A stretch of 64,000 nt of DNA, from the NCBI GenBank assembly GCA_036936605.1, contig JAUPFV010000005.1, forward strand, positions 76,520,885 through 76,584,884, written 5' to 3'. Position numbers and translations under genes: made by a program. The DNA is from Limnanthes douglasii subsp. nivea (taxonomy: Eukaryota > Streptophyta > Magnoliopsida > Brassicales > Limnanthaceae). This document shows, piece after piece, positions 9,771 through 20,699 of this stretch (position 1 is the stretch's first letter; each line of letters begins with the position of its first letter). The notes under the pieces are model-generated. The model saw only the letters and a program-made list of their open reading frames with translations. It made no database searches and was not told where the DNA came from.

Positions 9771-10352
9771 TTAAACTAAAAAATCAGCTACAGCTTGGGC
9801 TTTGATTGCTGTTCGAGGAGCAAAATCAATATCGAAGTCTCCCAATTCCACTGACCATTTAGTCATTCTACTTGAAATGTCTGCCTTTTGAAGGACATTC
9901 TTCAAAGGAAAAGATGTCCGAACGATAATAGGATGAGCCTGAAAATAAGGCCTCATCTTCCTTGCAGCAATTACTAAGGCTAATGATAGTTTTTTGAGCT
10001 TTAAATAGCGTTTTTCTGCATCTATCAAGCTCTTGCTGATGTAGTACACCGGATGGGGGTAATTATCCACCTCTCTTACCAATACAGTACTGATGGCACA
10101 ACTTGAAACTGCCAAGTACACGAAGAGTGTCTCTCCATCAACATGTTTAAATAAAGTCTTGGGGGAGGACAGATGTTTCTTAATCTCATTGAAGGCCTCA
10201 TCGCACTGTGAAGTCCAATCAAATCCCTTTGCACCCTTTAAAGTTTGAAAAAACGGGGCACATCTGTCCGACGACCTTGAGATGAATCGATTTAAAGCAG
10301 CCAACCTCCCAGTCAACCGTTGTACTTCTTTAACATTCCAAGGAGGCTCCAT
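9771..10352 (-). pseudogene. E2 RT-linked RNase H domain, degenerate
   Basis: Open for 193 codons with FNRFISRSSDRCAPFFQ, the YLAVSSCAISTVLVRE segment, VYYISKSLIDAEKRYLKL and MTKWSVELGDFDIDF. The first catalytic Asp is absent (LAVSS in place of DAS). It is fused in Tat order between RT and the archaeal-type RNase H. Confidence 0.88.
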
Positions 10353-11214
10353 TTAGAACAAAGCATTAAGCTGGTCCGGATCAGGCTGTATCCCTTGTTC
10401 ACTTATTATATAACCCAGGAATTTCCCGGACTGCACTCCGAACACACATTTTTGTGGATTTAGCTTTAAATTCACTTTTATTAAGTTAGCAAAAAATTCT
10501 TGGAGGTCTACCAAGTGTAGTTGTTCATCCATACTTTTCACCATCATGTCATAAATGTATACTTCCATATTTCTTCCAATTTGATCAGCAAAGGCTTTGT
10601 TCACCAATCTCTGATAAGTAGCCCCAGCATTTTTCAATCTTAATTTTTCAATGAAGACCCATATCAGTGAAAAATGTGGTATGCTCCTGATCCTTCGGAT
10701 CTACTTGAATCTGATTGTACCCGGAGAAAGCATCCATAAAGGATAATAACTTATTTCCAGAAGTGGAATCTACCAGCTGATCAATCCGGGGGACTGGATA
10801 TAAATCTGTTGGGCAAGCCCTATTGAGATCTGTGAAGTCAATGCACATACGCCACTTGCCATTTTTCTTTTTCACCAAGACCGGATTTGCAGTCCACAAA
10901 GGATATTAAGACTCCTTTATATGCCCCATTTTTGTGAGCCTGTCAACTTCTTGAACAATAACATCAACCTTTTCCTTGGAAAAAGCCCTTCTCTTTTGTA
11001 CCACGGGTGCTATGTCTCTCCGGATGGATAGATGATGTGATATAATATCTGCTGGAACCCTAGTTACATCAGCATTGCACCAAGCAAAAACATGCTGATA
11101 GTCTTTTAGAAACTTCAACATTTTATTCTTCAGTTCGGACGACATTTTGGACCCTATCTTAACACTTTTTCCTTCTTCTAAAGAACGCGTTTCAACTTCT
11201 TCAACCGGTATCAA
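10353..11214 (-). pseudogene. E2 reverse transcriptase
   Basis: Motifs KRRAFSKEK, ANPVLVKKKNGKWRM, CIDFTDLNRACPTDLYPVP, FSGYNQIQVDP and NAGATYQRLVNKAFADQIG are in order. The catalytic box reads YIYD (near 10557), so the first Asp of YxDD is replaced by Tyr. A stop at about 10906 and a small deletion near 10640, removing the CYKVMPFGL segment, break the frame. Confidence 0.92.
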
Positions 11215-11277
11215 TACTCCAGGGGTCTCTCTCGGGTCATCAACTTCACCCTCACCCCCAGAAAGCCCCTCAAACTG

Positions 11278-12168
11278 CTATTCTTCGTTGATATGAACTT
11301 CCCCCAACGTCCGTAGAGCCAGTGTTGTAGCATAACACTCTCTTGCAACCTTTTGACTGCTTCGGACAACTCCCACTTGTCCTTGAACATCATTTTTTAA
11401 ACATTGGTGGACTGTCGAGGCCACCGCATGCATCCTAGAGAGCCAAGACCTCCCTAAAATAGCATTATAACAAGTGGGAAAATCAACCACAATAAAAAGT
11501 ATCCTGACCATCTTCTTGAAAGGGCCCTTGCCCAACAAAACTTCCTCTTCGAACTCCCCGATCACATCTGCTGAGCTTCCAGTGAAACCCACAATTGATC
11601 TGTCTAAACGCTGAATTACGGCTGGATTTTTCATATTTTTGTAAGTGGTTAAGAAGAGGATATTGGCTGAACTCCCAGTATCCACCAAGATTCGTCTTAT
11701 GTCATTGCCCCCAATGGATGCTCCTATGTCAACAGCATCTTCATGAGGTCCAGTTATATCCCTTAAGTCATCTTCATCGAAAACAATGAAGGGAAATGGA
11801 ATTTGTGATTGATAGGAGGTCATGCCTCCTTCTAGCTGGGTGGCTAAAGTATGAACGTGCCTCTTCCTTGAAGAAGCAGTAGGAGCTGTCATAGTATCCC
11901 CTCCGAAAATTATAAGTGACTCAAAAAACTTAATAAGCCCGGAGACCGTTTTACAACATTCCTCAATGGCACCCACTCTATTTCGAGTTGGATCAGGATC
12001 CAAGTATTCTGATTCCACATCAAATCTTTCGATTATAACCATAGCTCCCTCCGGAGCAACATTGCTTGGACCAACCCGATGAGCATTATCAGGCATATTT
12101 CCTCCTTTTCTTTTGACATATGCCCCCAGCTTTCCTCTTTCAATCAAGTTTTGAACTTCTTGTTTCAA
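11278..12168 (-). pseudogene. E2 protease region
   Basis: Open for about 296 codons. It runs from the gag C-terminal IERGKLGAYVKRK segment through ERFDVESEYLDPDP and the QLEGGMTSYQSQIPFPF linker to the intact retropepsin motif LVDTGSSANILF (about 11690) and AILGRSWLSRMHAV. The reading is uninterrupted and the catalytic Asp is present. Confidence 0.92.
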
Positions 12169-12279
12169 GGCTATACAATCGTCAGTGGTATGGCCAGTAT
12201 CATTATGGTCTGGCAGAAAGAGTTGTTACGATGTTCCCTAGGAGATTACAGTGCGGCCGGTCTTCTATAGTGTACTTCT

Positions 12280-13619
12280 TCCTTTGTTTTATCATAAATG
12301 GTGGCCACACTTTCTTTTAATTCTGCAAACCACTCCGGTTGAACCCAAGGCCCTCTCTTATTTCTATATTGTTGACTCTGGGCAGGTGCAGCTGGCTGAG
12401 ATTGAGCTTTAGCCCTGTTATGCCCCTATCCGGTCTCCCTTGCCTTGTTCCCTGACTGATTTTGGTTAGGGTTTGGTGCAACCAGGGCAGACCTCACCTG
12501 CCTGTGCACCCTAGTTTTCTTTGTTTCATCAACATTGATTTGCTTTCGGACTTGATTCAACAAACCTCCCCAAGTCATGGCTTTCTTTCTGGTCACCGAA
12601 TCAGTCAAATTTCCAGGGTTTAAGCCCTGTCTCAAGGATGCTATTGCTACTTGCTCGAAGCAATCAGTCAACCCATTTTTGGTGTTTACAAAATGACTTA
12701 TGTATTCTTTCAATGATTCGTTTGGTTCTTGGACAAAATGGATTATTGTGTCCCCATTGCCCTTCAACTCTTTACTCCCAACAAACTGCCTTCGAAAGGC
12801 CACCCAAAAGGTATCAAAATTCTTGATGCAGCCTTGAGGTAGGCTGTTATACCACTTTAGAGCACTCCCCGTAAAGGACTGGGAGAATTCTCAACATAGT
12901 AACTTGTCGTCATCATCGAAGTTTATCATAATTTTTTTAAATTGTTCCAAGTGGTTGTCCGGATCAATACTGTCATTATATATTTCCATTTTAGTGCTAT
13001 CGAACCTCTTACGGAGGTTTCCGGACAAAATCTTGGAAGACAACGGAGATTGTCTCCAATTCCGGCCACGACTGAACACAGTATCCTCATTGGGAGTTGC
13101 AAAGATACCCGGTTCATCATGGAAGGCGAAAGGATCCATCAGCATCCGATCTACATGCCTCCGGCTGTGAGATGATCCTTTGCCTATATTATTCTTCAAT
13201 TTCCCATGTCTATCCCTTTTTCTTGAATACTTTTTAATCAACTTTTGCTTCTTTTTTGATCGGCCCTCATCACTGCTGGAGGACAAGGACTCTTCGACTC
13301 CATCCTCGTCCGAGGAGCTACCAGAAGACTCTGAGTCTGAATCAGAACTTTCCACTGGCTTAGACTGGTGAGACTTTTTGGAGCTATCATGAGTCTTCTT
13401 GGTACTCACATGAGTCTTCGAAGGCTCATGCTCTCTAGGGTTGTCGGTATGATGAGCGACTCATGCTTTTGACTTTTCTTTCATGCCCATCTTAGTCTTC
13501 TCTGCCTTCAGAGCTTCTATCTCGCCCTTTAATCTATCACGCTCCTCGATGGTGTATTCATCATTTTCACCCACCACTTCAAGCAAAGCTGGTGGTACTT
13601 CCAGGGCGTCCGGATTCAT
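12280..13619 (-). pseudogene. E2 gag
   Basis: Starts at ATG 13619 (MNPDALEVPPAL) just inside the PBS. A coiled-coil start (EERDRLKGEIEALKAEK), a Ser/Asp/Glu-rich acidic segment and basic KKYSRKRDRHGK precede the retrotransposon gag core (MEIYNDSIDPDNHLEQFKKI ... FVQEPNESLKEYISHFV ... LRQGLNP). In-frame stops occur at about 13448 and 12893. Confidence 0.88.
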
Positions 13620-13670
13620 TCGGACTGATTTTTCTTGTTGGTTTCAAATGCTTGATTCAGGCACCGTCGT

Positions 13671-13692
13671 GCTCCCAATGTGGTCGCCAATT
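13671..13692 (-). other. E2 primer-binding site region
   Basis: Directly inside the 5' LTR the minus strand reads AATTGGCGACCACATTGGGA. The TTGGCGACC start looks like the complement of a tRNA 3' end; E1 has nearly the same sequence at 15721-15742. Confidence 0.7.
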
Positions 13693-14097
13693 TGGTAAGG
13701 TTTATTCTCGTCTGAGGGTAAGTTTGTAATTTTGTTTAGAGTTTGTGGAAGTTTGTAAGTATTTAATGTTTGAGTAAAGAGTAGAGGGAGAATTAAGCAG
13801 CCTGGTTGTATTTAATTTTTATTCCCCTCATTTAATGTTGGTGGTTGGGTATTTATACCCTTACATATGGGCCCTATGGGCTTTCGGGTCATGTTTAATG
13901 GACCCGGGTCAAGTTCAAGGACCCATGAGCTCTTAGTAGGAGAGTAGGCAGCTTAGTCAAGAAGTGTTTAGGTTTTAAGTACTTTAGTTCTTGTTCGAAC
14001 AGTCCAATGGATGAGGTGTTCGAACTGCCCTGTCCGGTTAGGTGGTCTTTGTCCGAACTGTCCCTGTCCGTAGAGGTACCAGAATCTAGACTCATCA
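13693..14097 (-). repeat. E2 5' LTR
   Basis: 405 bp, same length as 5380-5784, with 13 differences counted by eye. Confidence 0.95.
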
Positions 14098-14102
14098 ATT
14101 TG
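14098..14102. repeat. Target-site duplication of E2, right copy (ATTTG)
   Basis: Identical to 5375-5379. Confidence 0.95.
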
Positions 14103-14103
14103 G

Positions 14104-15670
14104 ACCAGTCCGATGAGCATTATCAGGCCTATTTCCACTTCTTCTTTTAACATAAGCTCCCAACTTTCCTCTTTCAATCAAATTCTGCACTTCTTGCTTC
14201 AGCGCAATACAATCTTCAGTGTTATGGCCAATATCATGGTGATATTGACAGAAACAATTATTACGGCTCTCCCTGAAAGATTGTAATGCAGTCGGCCTTC
14301 TAAAATGTACTTCGTCTTTTGTTTTGTCATAAATGGTGGCTATATTTTCTTTCAACTCAGCAAACCACTACGGTTGAACCCAAGGCCCTCGTTTGTTTCT
14401 AGATTGCTAGCTCTGGGCTGGTGCAGTCGGATGGGATTGAGCCTTGGCTCTGTTATGACCCTGCCCGGCTTCCTTGGCCTTGTTTCCGGACTGGTTCTGG
14501 TTTTGATTTGGTGCAGCTGGAGCAGACCTCACCTGCCTGTGCATCCTGGTTTTCTTTGTTTCATCCACATTAATCTGTTTACCAACCTGATTCAGCAGAC
14601 CTCTTCATGTCATGGCCTCTTTCCTGGTTACTGAATCAACCAAGTTTCCAGGGGTTTAAACCCTGCCTTAGAGAAGTTATTGCTACTTGTTCAAAGCAAT
14701 CAGCCAATCCATTTTTGGTATTTAGAAAAGGACTTATGTATTCTTTTAAGGATTCGTTTGGTTCTTGGGCACAATGGATAATTGTATCTCTATTGCCCTT
14801 TACTTCTTTACTTCCAACGAACTGCTTCCGAAAGGCCACCTAAAAAGTGTCAAAAATTTTGATGCAGCCCTGTGGCAGACTATTGTACCACTTCAAAGCA
14901 CTCCCCGTAAAAGATTGGGAGAATACTCGACTGAGTAACTTATCGTCATCATCAAAATTCATCATAATTTTTTTGAATTGTTCCAAGTGGTTATCTGGAT
15001 CTTTACTGCCATCATATTTTTCCATTTTTGTATTGTCAAACCTCTTAGGAAGGTTTCCGGACAGTATCTTGGAGGACAATGGAGATTGTCTCCAATTCCG
15101 GCCACGAGTAAATACAGTATCTTCGTTGGAAGTTGCAAAGATACCTCGCTCATCATGGAAGGCAAAATGATCCATTAACAAGCGGTCTACGTGTCTCCAG
15201 CCATGACCATGACTGTGAGACGACCCTTTACCCAGATGCCTATTCAACCTTCCATGCCTGTCCCTCTTTCTAGAGTACTTTTTAACTAAATTTTGTTTAT
15301 TTTTAGAACGGTCTTCATCGCTGCTGGATGATAAGGATTCTTCAACTCCATCTTCATTTAAGGAGCTACTAGAAGATTCTGAGTATAAATCTAAACTCTC
15401 CACCGGTTCAGACCGGTGAGATTTCTTTGAGCTAGCATGAGTCTTTTTAGCACTCATATGGGTCTTTGATGGCTCATGCTCTCTTGGATTGTCTGTATGA
15501 TGAGCTGCCGACACCTTAGACTTTTCTTTGGTGCCCATAACTGCCCTTTTGGCAGCCCTCAAAGCTTCTATTTCAAATTTTAACCTGTCTCGCTCCTCAA
15601 TCGTATATTCATCATTTTATCCCACCACTTCTGCCAAAGCTGGTGGCATTTCTTGCTCGTCCGGATTCAT
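14104..15670 (-). pseudogene. E1 gag
   Basis: Starts at ATG 15670 (MNPDEQEMPPALAEVVG). It shares the layout of E2 gag: acidic Ser/Glu segment, KKYSRKRDRHGRL, gag core with DGSKDPDNHLEQFKKIMMNF and FTGSALKWYNSLPQG. Near 14250 it keeps a knuckle-like CQYHHDIGHNTEDC, a C-x2-H-x4-H-x4-C spacing common in this lineage. In-frame stops near 15620 and 14840 and a frameshift near 14650 break it. Confidence 0.88.
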
Positions 15671-15720
15671 CCGAACTGGTTTTTCTTGATGGTTTCGAAT
15701 GCTAGATTCAGGCACCTTCT

Positions 15721-15742
15721 TCTCCCACTATGGTCGCCAATT
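15721..15742 (-). other. E1 primer-binding site region
   Basis: Minus strand AATTGGCGACCATAGTGGGA next to the 5' LTR, matching E2 at 13671-13692. Confidence 0.7.
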
Positions 15743-16118
15743 TGGTGAGGATTATTTTCAACTCAGGGTAATTTTGTCTGAATTTTTGTGGAGTTTCAAA
15801 GGTATTTAATGTCTAAGTGGTTTGTAGTGAGAGATTTGAGCTGCCTGGTTGTATTAAATGTTCATTACCCTCATTAATGAAAGTGGTTGGGTATTTATAC
15901 CCTTAATTATGGGCCACATGGGCTTTCAGGTCATACTTATGAATTCGGGTCGAGTTCAAAAACCCATTATTTATTAAGCAAGTAAGTAATTAGCTTATTC
16001 ATGAAGTGATTTAGTTTTTAATACATTAGTCTTGTTCGGATGGTTCAGTGTGTGGTTTTTGTCCGAAATGCCCCTGTCCGGTTTCTACAGTGAGTGGTGA
16101 GAAAATCCGGACTCATCA
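15743..16118 (-). repeat. E1 5' LTR
   Basis: 376 bp. Minus strand begins TGATGAGTCCGGATTTTC and ends CCTCACCA. Clearly related to the E2 LTRs but diverged and shorter, so E1 and E2 are different subfamilies or ages. Its partner is off the left edge. Confidence 0.88.
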
Positions 16119-16850
16119 GGCTTCATTAATTATCTTAGCATCACCGAAAGGGCTGAGGAATACCGAGCCGCATGATTAATTCACAAAGGTCTCATATATC
16201 CGTTGAGTTCAGAACCGCTGATTTTTCCAAAACCCAAAAATTTGGGCTCGTCTATACCTTTTTCAAAAGCAAGCCCCTCGACTATCCCGAGGGTTTCTTC
16301 GACAACCAAAAATCCCGACGCTGATACTCGCTCTACTCCTTCAAGAACTAAAAATCTCGACGTTGTAACTCATCATATACCTTCAAGAACCAGAGATTCT
16401 GTTGACCGAAAAATAAAACTCCTTTCTTAACTCTGGGCGATTCGAGTTCTTCGTCTACCACTCCTGAATATGTCCAGCTAACTCCGAAAATTGTGGGGCG
16501 TCAAACCAGTCACAACACTGCAACCACTCCTAATGAGTGGTTCAACAAGATGAAGAAATGAGGAAGCGTGAAGAGGCTACTTCTAAGAAGGTCGAGGTCC
16601 CAGTACCTGGTCATACTCGAGTTAACAACAGCTCAAGCATTGTTCTTGCGACTTCCTGTACCAAAGGGTTGGCGTCTCCTGATAAAATATTGCCCAAGAA
16701 GGTCCAAAGTGTCGAAGCCGAAAAACTATTTCCTAAGCTTTCAACAAAGGTATCTGTGTCGATGAGGGTCGAAAACCAGGTTGCCGAACCAGCTGTACCA
16801 ACAATTGCAATAGTTAAAACTACTCATGCGGTTGTCGAAGCTGATAAAGA
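16119..16850 (+). pseudogene. E3 antisense ORF fragment
   Basis: Plus-strand Ser/Pro/Lys-rich low-complexity coding remnant (for example KNLGSSIPFSKASPSTIP and IPSRTRDSVDRK) with several stops, resembling the N-terminal disordered part of the E2 and E7 antisense ORFs. It joins truncated integrase at about 16850 and is cut on the left by the E1 LTR. The globular domain is not present. Confidence 0.5.
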
Positions 16851-17060
16851 ACCCTTGCCCCCCGAGGTATGGATTGAATTAGCGAACCTCTCGCAAGTGG
16901 CGCACCTTTTAACTAATTCATTGGCGTCAGCTGTTATCGTGGGCCAATAGAATCCTGATAATATAAGTCTTCTAATAAATGTCTTAAAACCACAATGTGC
17001 CAACCCTTCGCCGTCGTGTAGCTCATATAATACCATTTATGACTCTTGTTGTCCCAAACA
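16851..17060 (-). pseudogene. E3 integrase, zinc-binding domain only
   Basis: Reads YELHDGEGLAHCGFKTFIR ... LVKRCATCERFANSIHTSGG, the HHCC part of integrase. The catalytic core is missing; the sequence passes straight into the antisense ORF. Confidence 0.85.
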
Positions 17061-17354
17061 CCTTAGCAGAGGTCTACTTACAGATTTTTTATAGAGTATA
17101 TTTCCCAATAACGCAAAACCTCGCGCCTTATATCAACACTTCTTGCAAAACTCTTGTCGTCGGGTAATAATTCTCCTGACAAGAACTTTATGATGTTATT
17201 TCTCCAGTCAGCGCTTAGTGTTGTTGAAATTTGACATACCAGCTCCAGTCGGTTTTCTAGCTCCCTCCCTTTCAAAATAGACGGATGCTCCTAAGCTAGA
17301 ATCCACAGATATTCTCCGACATACGTTGTAGTTGCCAATTAATCGACAATCGTA

Positions 17355-17710
17355 TTATCCTCCATGCAGACATGCTCGTAAGTAATCTTTTTTTAAAAAG
17401 GACGCCAAAATTCTTAAAGCTGCTAAATATTGGACTAGCTGTTCTTTTCTTGCTTCGGATTGCCCCGTTGCATGATTAACCAACAAATGTGAATCACTTT
17501 GTAGTCGAACGTTCCTCGCTCCGAAAATCTGTGCTAACCTTAAGCCTGCTAATGCTGCCTCATACCCAGCTTCGTTGTTCAAAGCTTTAAAGCCAAAATG
17601 GATCGTTTGATGCATCAAAATTCCCGAAGCCGTAGAAATTTGGACACCGCCCCCGCAACTGTTAATACTTGACCCACCGTCGGTTCTGACTATCCACTTA
17701 TCTGACTTTT
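17355..17710 (-). pseudogene. E3 second (archaeal-type) RNase H
   Basis: VRTDGGSS, LNNEAGYEAALAGL and LQSDSHLLVNHATGQSEARK are recognisable. The C-terminal NTVADSLA-type segment is frameshifted near 17390. A linker to integrase continues through 17275-17078. Confidence 0.85.
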
Positions 17711-18310
17711 TTCTGGCTCAACTTCTATCTCTTTCGGTCTACTGGAGTGGAACTCTACTAAAACGTCTGCTAGAGATTTTCCTTTAACATCCATCCTTGG
17801 TTCGAAATCAATATCAAAGTCACCCAGTTCTACCGACCAATTGAACATACATCCAGATATATCAGGTCGTTCTAACACGCTTTTTAAGGGAAAATCAGTC
17901 TAAACCATAATAGAATGCTTTTGAAAATAGGGTCACATTATTCTAGCAGCTTTCACCAGAACCAGCGCTAACTTTTCAAGGTTCAAGTACCGCTTTTTAG
18001 CATATAACAAGCTCTTACTTACATAGTCAACAGGTTTGGGGACTCGATCCTCTTCTCGGACTAACGGCGCGCTCACCGCATGATCCAAAACCGCTATATA
18101 TAAAAATACAATTTCCCGGGGTAATGGCTTTGTCAAAAGTGTTGGATATGACAAATAACTTTTGATTTTGAAGAAAGCCTCGGTACACTCAAACGTCCAA
18201 TTAATTTTTTTAGCATTCCTCAATACTTGGAAGAACGATGCTTATTTATCAGAAGATCTTGAGATAAATCTATTCAGGGCTGCAAGCCGTCCTGTTAAGA
18301 TTTGTATTTC
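17711..18310 (-). pseudogene. E3 RT-linked RNase H domain
   Basis: FECTEAFFKIKSYL, YIAVLDHAVSAPLVREEDR, DYVSKSLLYAKKRYLNLEKLALVLV and CMFNWSVELGDFDIDF in order; the usual first Asp is missing (IAVLD). A stop lies near 17900. Confidence 0.85.
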
Positions 18311-19024
18311 TTTAATATTCCTCGGGGGTGTCATGTTATTCAAAGTGTTTAGTTGGACTGGGTATGCTTCTATTCCTTTCTTGCTCATCATGAAACCTAG
18401 GAATTTTTCGGACCGAACTCCAAAGGAGCATTTCTCTGGATTTAACTTGAGGTTTACTTTACCGAGATTCTTGAATATTTATTCAAGGTCTGCAAAATGG
18501 CTTTCATCAGTAACACTTTTGACCATCATAGCATCGATGTAAACCTCAAGGTTTCGTCCGATCTACCCTTCAAAAACTTTGTTAACCAATCTCTGGTAAG
18601 TAGGCCTCACATTTTTCAGACCGAAATGCATAACCTTAAAACAGTACAATCCTCTCCCCATGATGAACGTGGTGCTTTCCTGATCTCTTGAGTCTAATTT
18701 TATCAGATTGTACACCGCATAAGCGTCCATAAATAATAAAAAAATGATCCCTGATGTTGAATCTACCAGTTGGTCGATCCTTGGCATGCGAAATGGGTCT
18801 TTAAGACAAACTCTATTAAGGTCCGTAAAGTCTACACAAATTCTCAATTTCTCGTTCTTCTTTTTTACTAAAATCGGATTTCTCGTCCACCACAGATGTT
18901 GGGACTCCCTGATGTGTCGTACCTTAGTTAACTTTTCTACCTCTAAAATAATCGCCTCTGCCTTTTCTTGGAAAAAAGCTCGACGTTTTTTAGTTATGGG
19001 TCGAACATTTGGATTTATGGACAA
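18311..19024 (-). pseudogene. E3 reverse transcriptase
   Basis: Motifs KKRRAFFQEKAEAI, TRNPILVKKKNEKLRI, CVDFTDLNRVCLKDPFRMP and LKNVRPTYQRLVNKVFEG. The catalytic box reads YIDA (about 18536), losing the second Asp. Downstream LNPEKCSFGVRSEKFLGF-like sequence is visible in another frame. Confidence 0.88.
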
Positions 19025-19152
19025 TTGATGATAAATAACATTTTCAGGAACCCCTGTAACATCCTCTGAGCACTAAGCAAACAAATGTAATTTCTGTCTA
19101 AGGAAAGAAATCAATTTTTCTCGGAAAAAGGGGGAGAGATTTACACCGATCT

Positions 19153-19499
19153 TTAAAACTTTACCTTTAGAAAATTTATAAATTTCACAATTCTCGTTGG
19201 TAAGCAATAACCCTGAGGTCTCCTAGGATCATTTGCAGGCTCCAATCCAATGGCCGACCCCACTAATTGCAAATCTCTTACGTCGACCATCTTCTTATCT
19301 GATTTTGCCGCTAACGCTGCTCGATAACATTCTTTTGCTGTCTTTTGTCTGCTTCTGACTATACTGATATTATTTCTGACCACATATTTCACGCACTGAT
19401 GAATCGTAGAGGTTACAACATGCATTCTTGACAGCCAAGATCGACCGAAGATTGCTTTGTGCGACGTAGGGGCATCAACCACTACAAATAGAACTATTA
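19153..19499 (-). pseudogene. E3 protease, C-terminal remnant
   Basis: Begins in VVDAPTSHKAIFGRSWLSRMHV, the segment after the protease flap. Nothing of gag or of the DTG active site lies between this and the PBS at 19500, so a deletion joined PBS to mid-protease. Confidence 0.85.
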
Positions 19500-19519
19500 C
19501 TTCCCATAGACGGCGCCAA
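19500..19519 (-). other. E3 primer-binding site
   Basis: Minus strand TTGGCGCCGTCTATGGGAAG beside the LTR. This differs from the E1/E2 site and matches the type in E6. Confidence 0.8.
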
Positions 19520-19848
19520 TGATGGTTCTAGATTTATCCGGGGTTGAATATTGAATAACGTGTATAGTGGAATTGTGTCACGAGAATAAGTATAGAGTTT
19601 TATAGAGAGAAAGTAGTCAAATTAAAATACCAATTATTAGAAAGTACCCTCTTCCCAAAAATGGGATCTTTCCTTATATAGTGCCAGTGATGGGCTCCAC
19701 TGTCATATGGTATGTTTCACTAATTACATATTGGCCCTCATATATATACTTGTTTCCTATGTCTTCCAATATTTACAAATAGGCCCGTATGTGCTTTTAT
19801 AATATAAATGAATCCCCATAATAATCTTAACATTTTATGTCATTATCA
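19520..19848 (-). repeat. E3 5' LTR
   Basis: Minus strand begins TGATAATGACAT and ends GAACCATCA. A TATATAAGGAAAGATCC promoter-like stretch is on the minus strand at about 19665-19681. The outer end is placed where E4 protease-linker homology resumes, so it may be off by a few bases. Confidence 0.7.
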
Positions 19849-19859
19849 ATATCTATCTG

Positions 19860-20570
19860 TAGAGTATTTAAATCTGAATCCAAACTGAAATTTTTTCATG
19901 ATGATCGACGATCCTAGTGAGAACGTTATAGTAAAAGGTGTGTGTGAATATTTTAATTCATTTACTATATTTGGAGGATATATTTTTGTTAGAACTATAA
20001 ATTATTCTAAAAAAATGCACATTATAAGTTTAACGACGAAGTTATCTAGAGGAATGTCAACTCATCTACATAGAACTCCATTGCCTTTCATAATGTTTAA
20101 TGATGATGATTTAAGGAAGTTAGTTGGGCTTCACGAAGACACAATGTTAATTGGGACAAATATTGAAGGAACTGAGATTCGAAGTGTTGTAATCGATACA
20201 GACAGCCTAACCAACATATAATTTATATCAACTTACAAAAAATAGAAGACCATCTTTGGTCAGATAAGACGATAGTGAGCTTTACTAGAGCTACTGTTGA
20301 TGTTATTGGAGAATTCAAAGGTAATGTGATGTTAGGGAAAACGTCATTCATAAATATGGTCAAAGTACAGTTTATAGAATTAGATGCTCTGACATCATAC
20401 AATACTATTTTTTTGAAAATCATGGATGTCGCAAATGTATGTATTTGCCTTTATAGTTCATAAATGTTTGAAATATGTATTTAGAAGTTAGGTAAGGGTG
20501 GTTCAAAGCAGTCATAAAATTGCGAGAGAATGTTACACGATTGCGTTGGCCCCATAATAAGTCAAAAGTA
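19860..20570 (+). pseudogene. E4 protease region
   Basis: KKMHIISLTTKLSRGMSTHLHRTPLPFIMFNDDDLRKLVGLHEDT aligns with the E2 linker (segment shortened here by family comparison only). The active-site motif reads IDTDSLTNI where DTGSSANI is expected. Several stops follow. Confidence 0.8.
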
Positions 20571-20699
20571 TTGGAGTAAAATTAGAATATCAGTTACAAG
20601 GATCCATTTTGGATTTAGATGTTTTAGACGATATGAGGGAGAGCCTTATTGTATTGGTTCATGATGAGAATGTAGAAGTGTATCACCAAGAGTCTGAAG

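Larger units (their letters stand above)
5380..14097 (-). mobile_element. Tat-type Ty3/gypsy element E2, complete LTR to LTR
   Basis: Two 405-bp LTRs (5380-5784 and 13693-14097) enclose, on the minus strand, a PBS, gag, protease, RT, degenerate RNase H, archaeal-type RNase H, truncated integrase, an antisense ORF on the plus strand and a polypurine tract. A perfect 5-bp target duplication flanks it. By eye the LTRs differ at 13 positions (about 3 percent), so it inserted recently relative to its host element. Integrase lacks its C-terminal half and the RT active site is mutated, so the copy was probably mobilised in trans or damaged during its last replication. Confidence 0.97.
14098..16118 (-). 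mobile_element. E1, 5' part (5' LTR, PBS and gag)
   Basis: Right-hand remainder of E1, split from 1-5379 by E2. On the minus strand it runs 5' LTR (15743-16118), PBS (15721-15742) and gag (15670 to 14104), breaking off in the gag/protease linker. Confidence 0.93.
16119..19848 (-). mobile_element. Tat-type element E3, 5' part, internally deleted
   Basis: On the minus strand: LTR (about 19520-19848), PBS, then directly the middle of protease (gag and the protease active site deleted), RT, both RNase H domains, the start of integrase, and then the plus-strand antisense ORF, fused at about 16850. E1 is inserted in the antisense ORF at 16118/16119. The rest of E3 lies off the left edge. Confidence 0.85.

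Noticed and set aside
5380..14097. Treating 5380-5784 as the LTR of E1
   Set aside because: Length, identity to 13693-14097 and the ATTTG duplication tie it to E2; E1's own LTR is the 376-bp copy at 15743.
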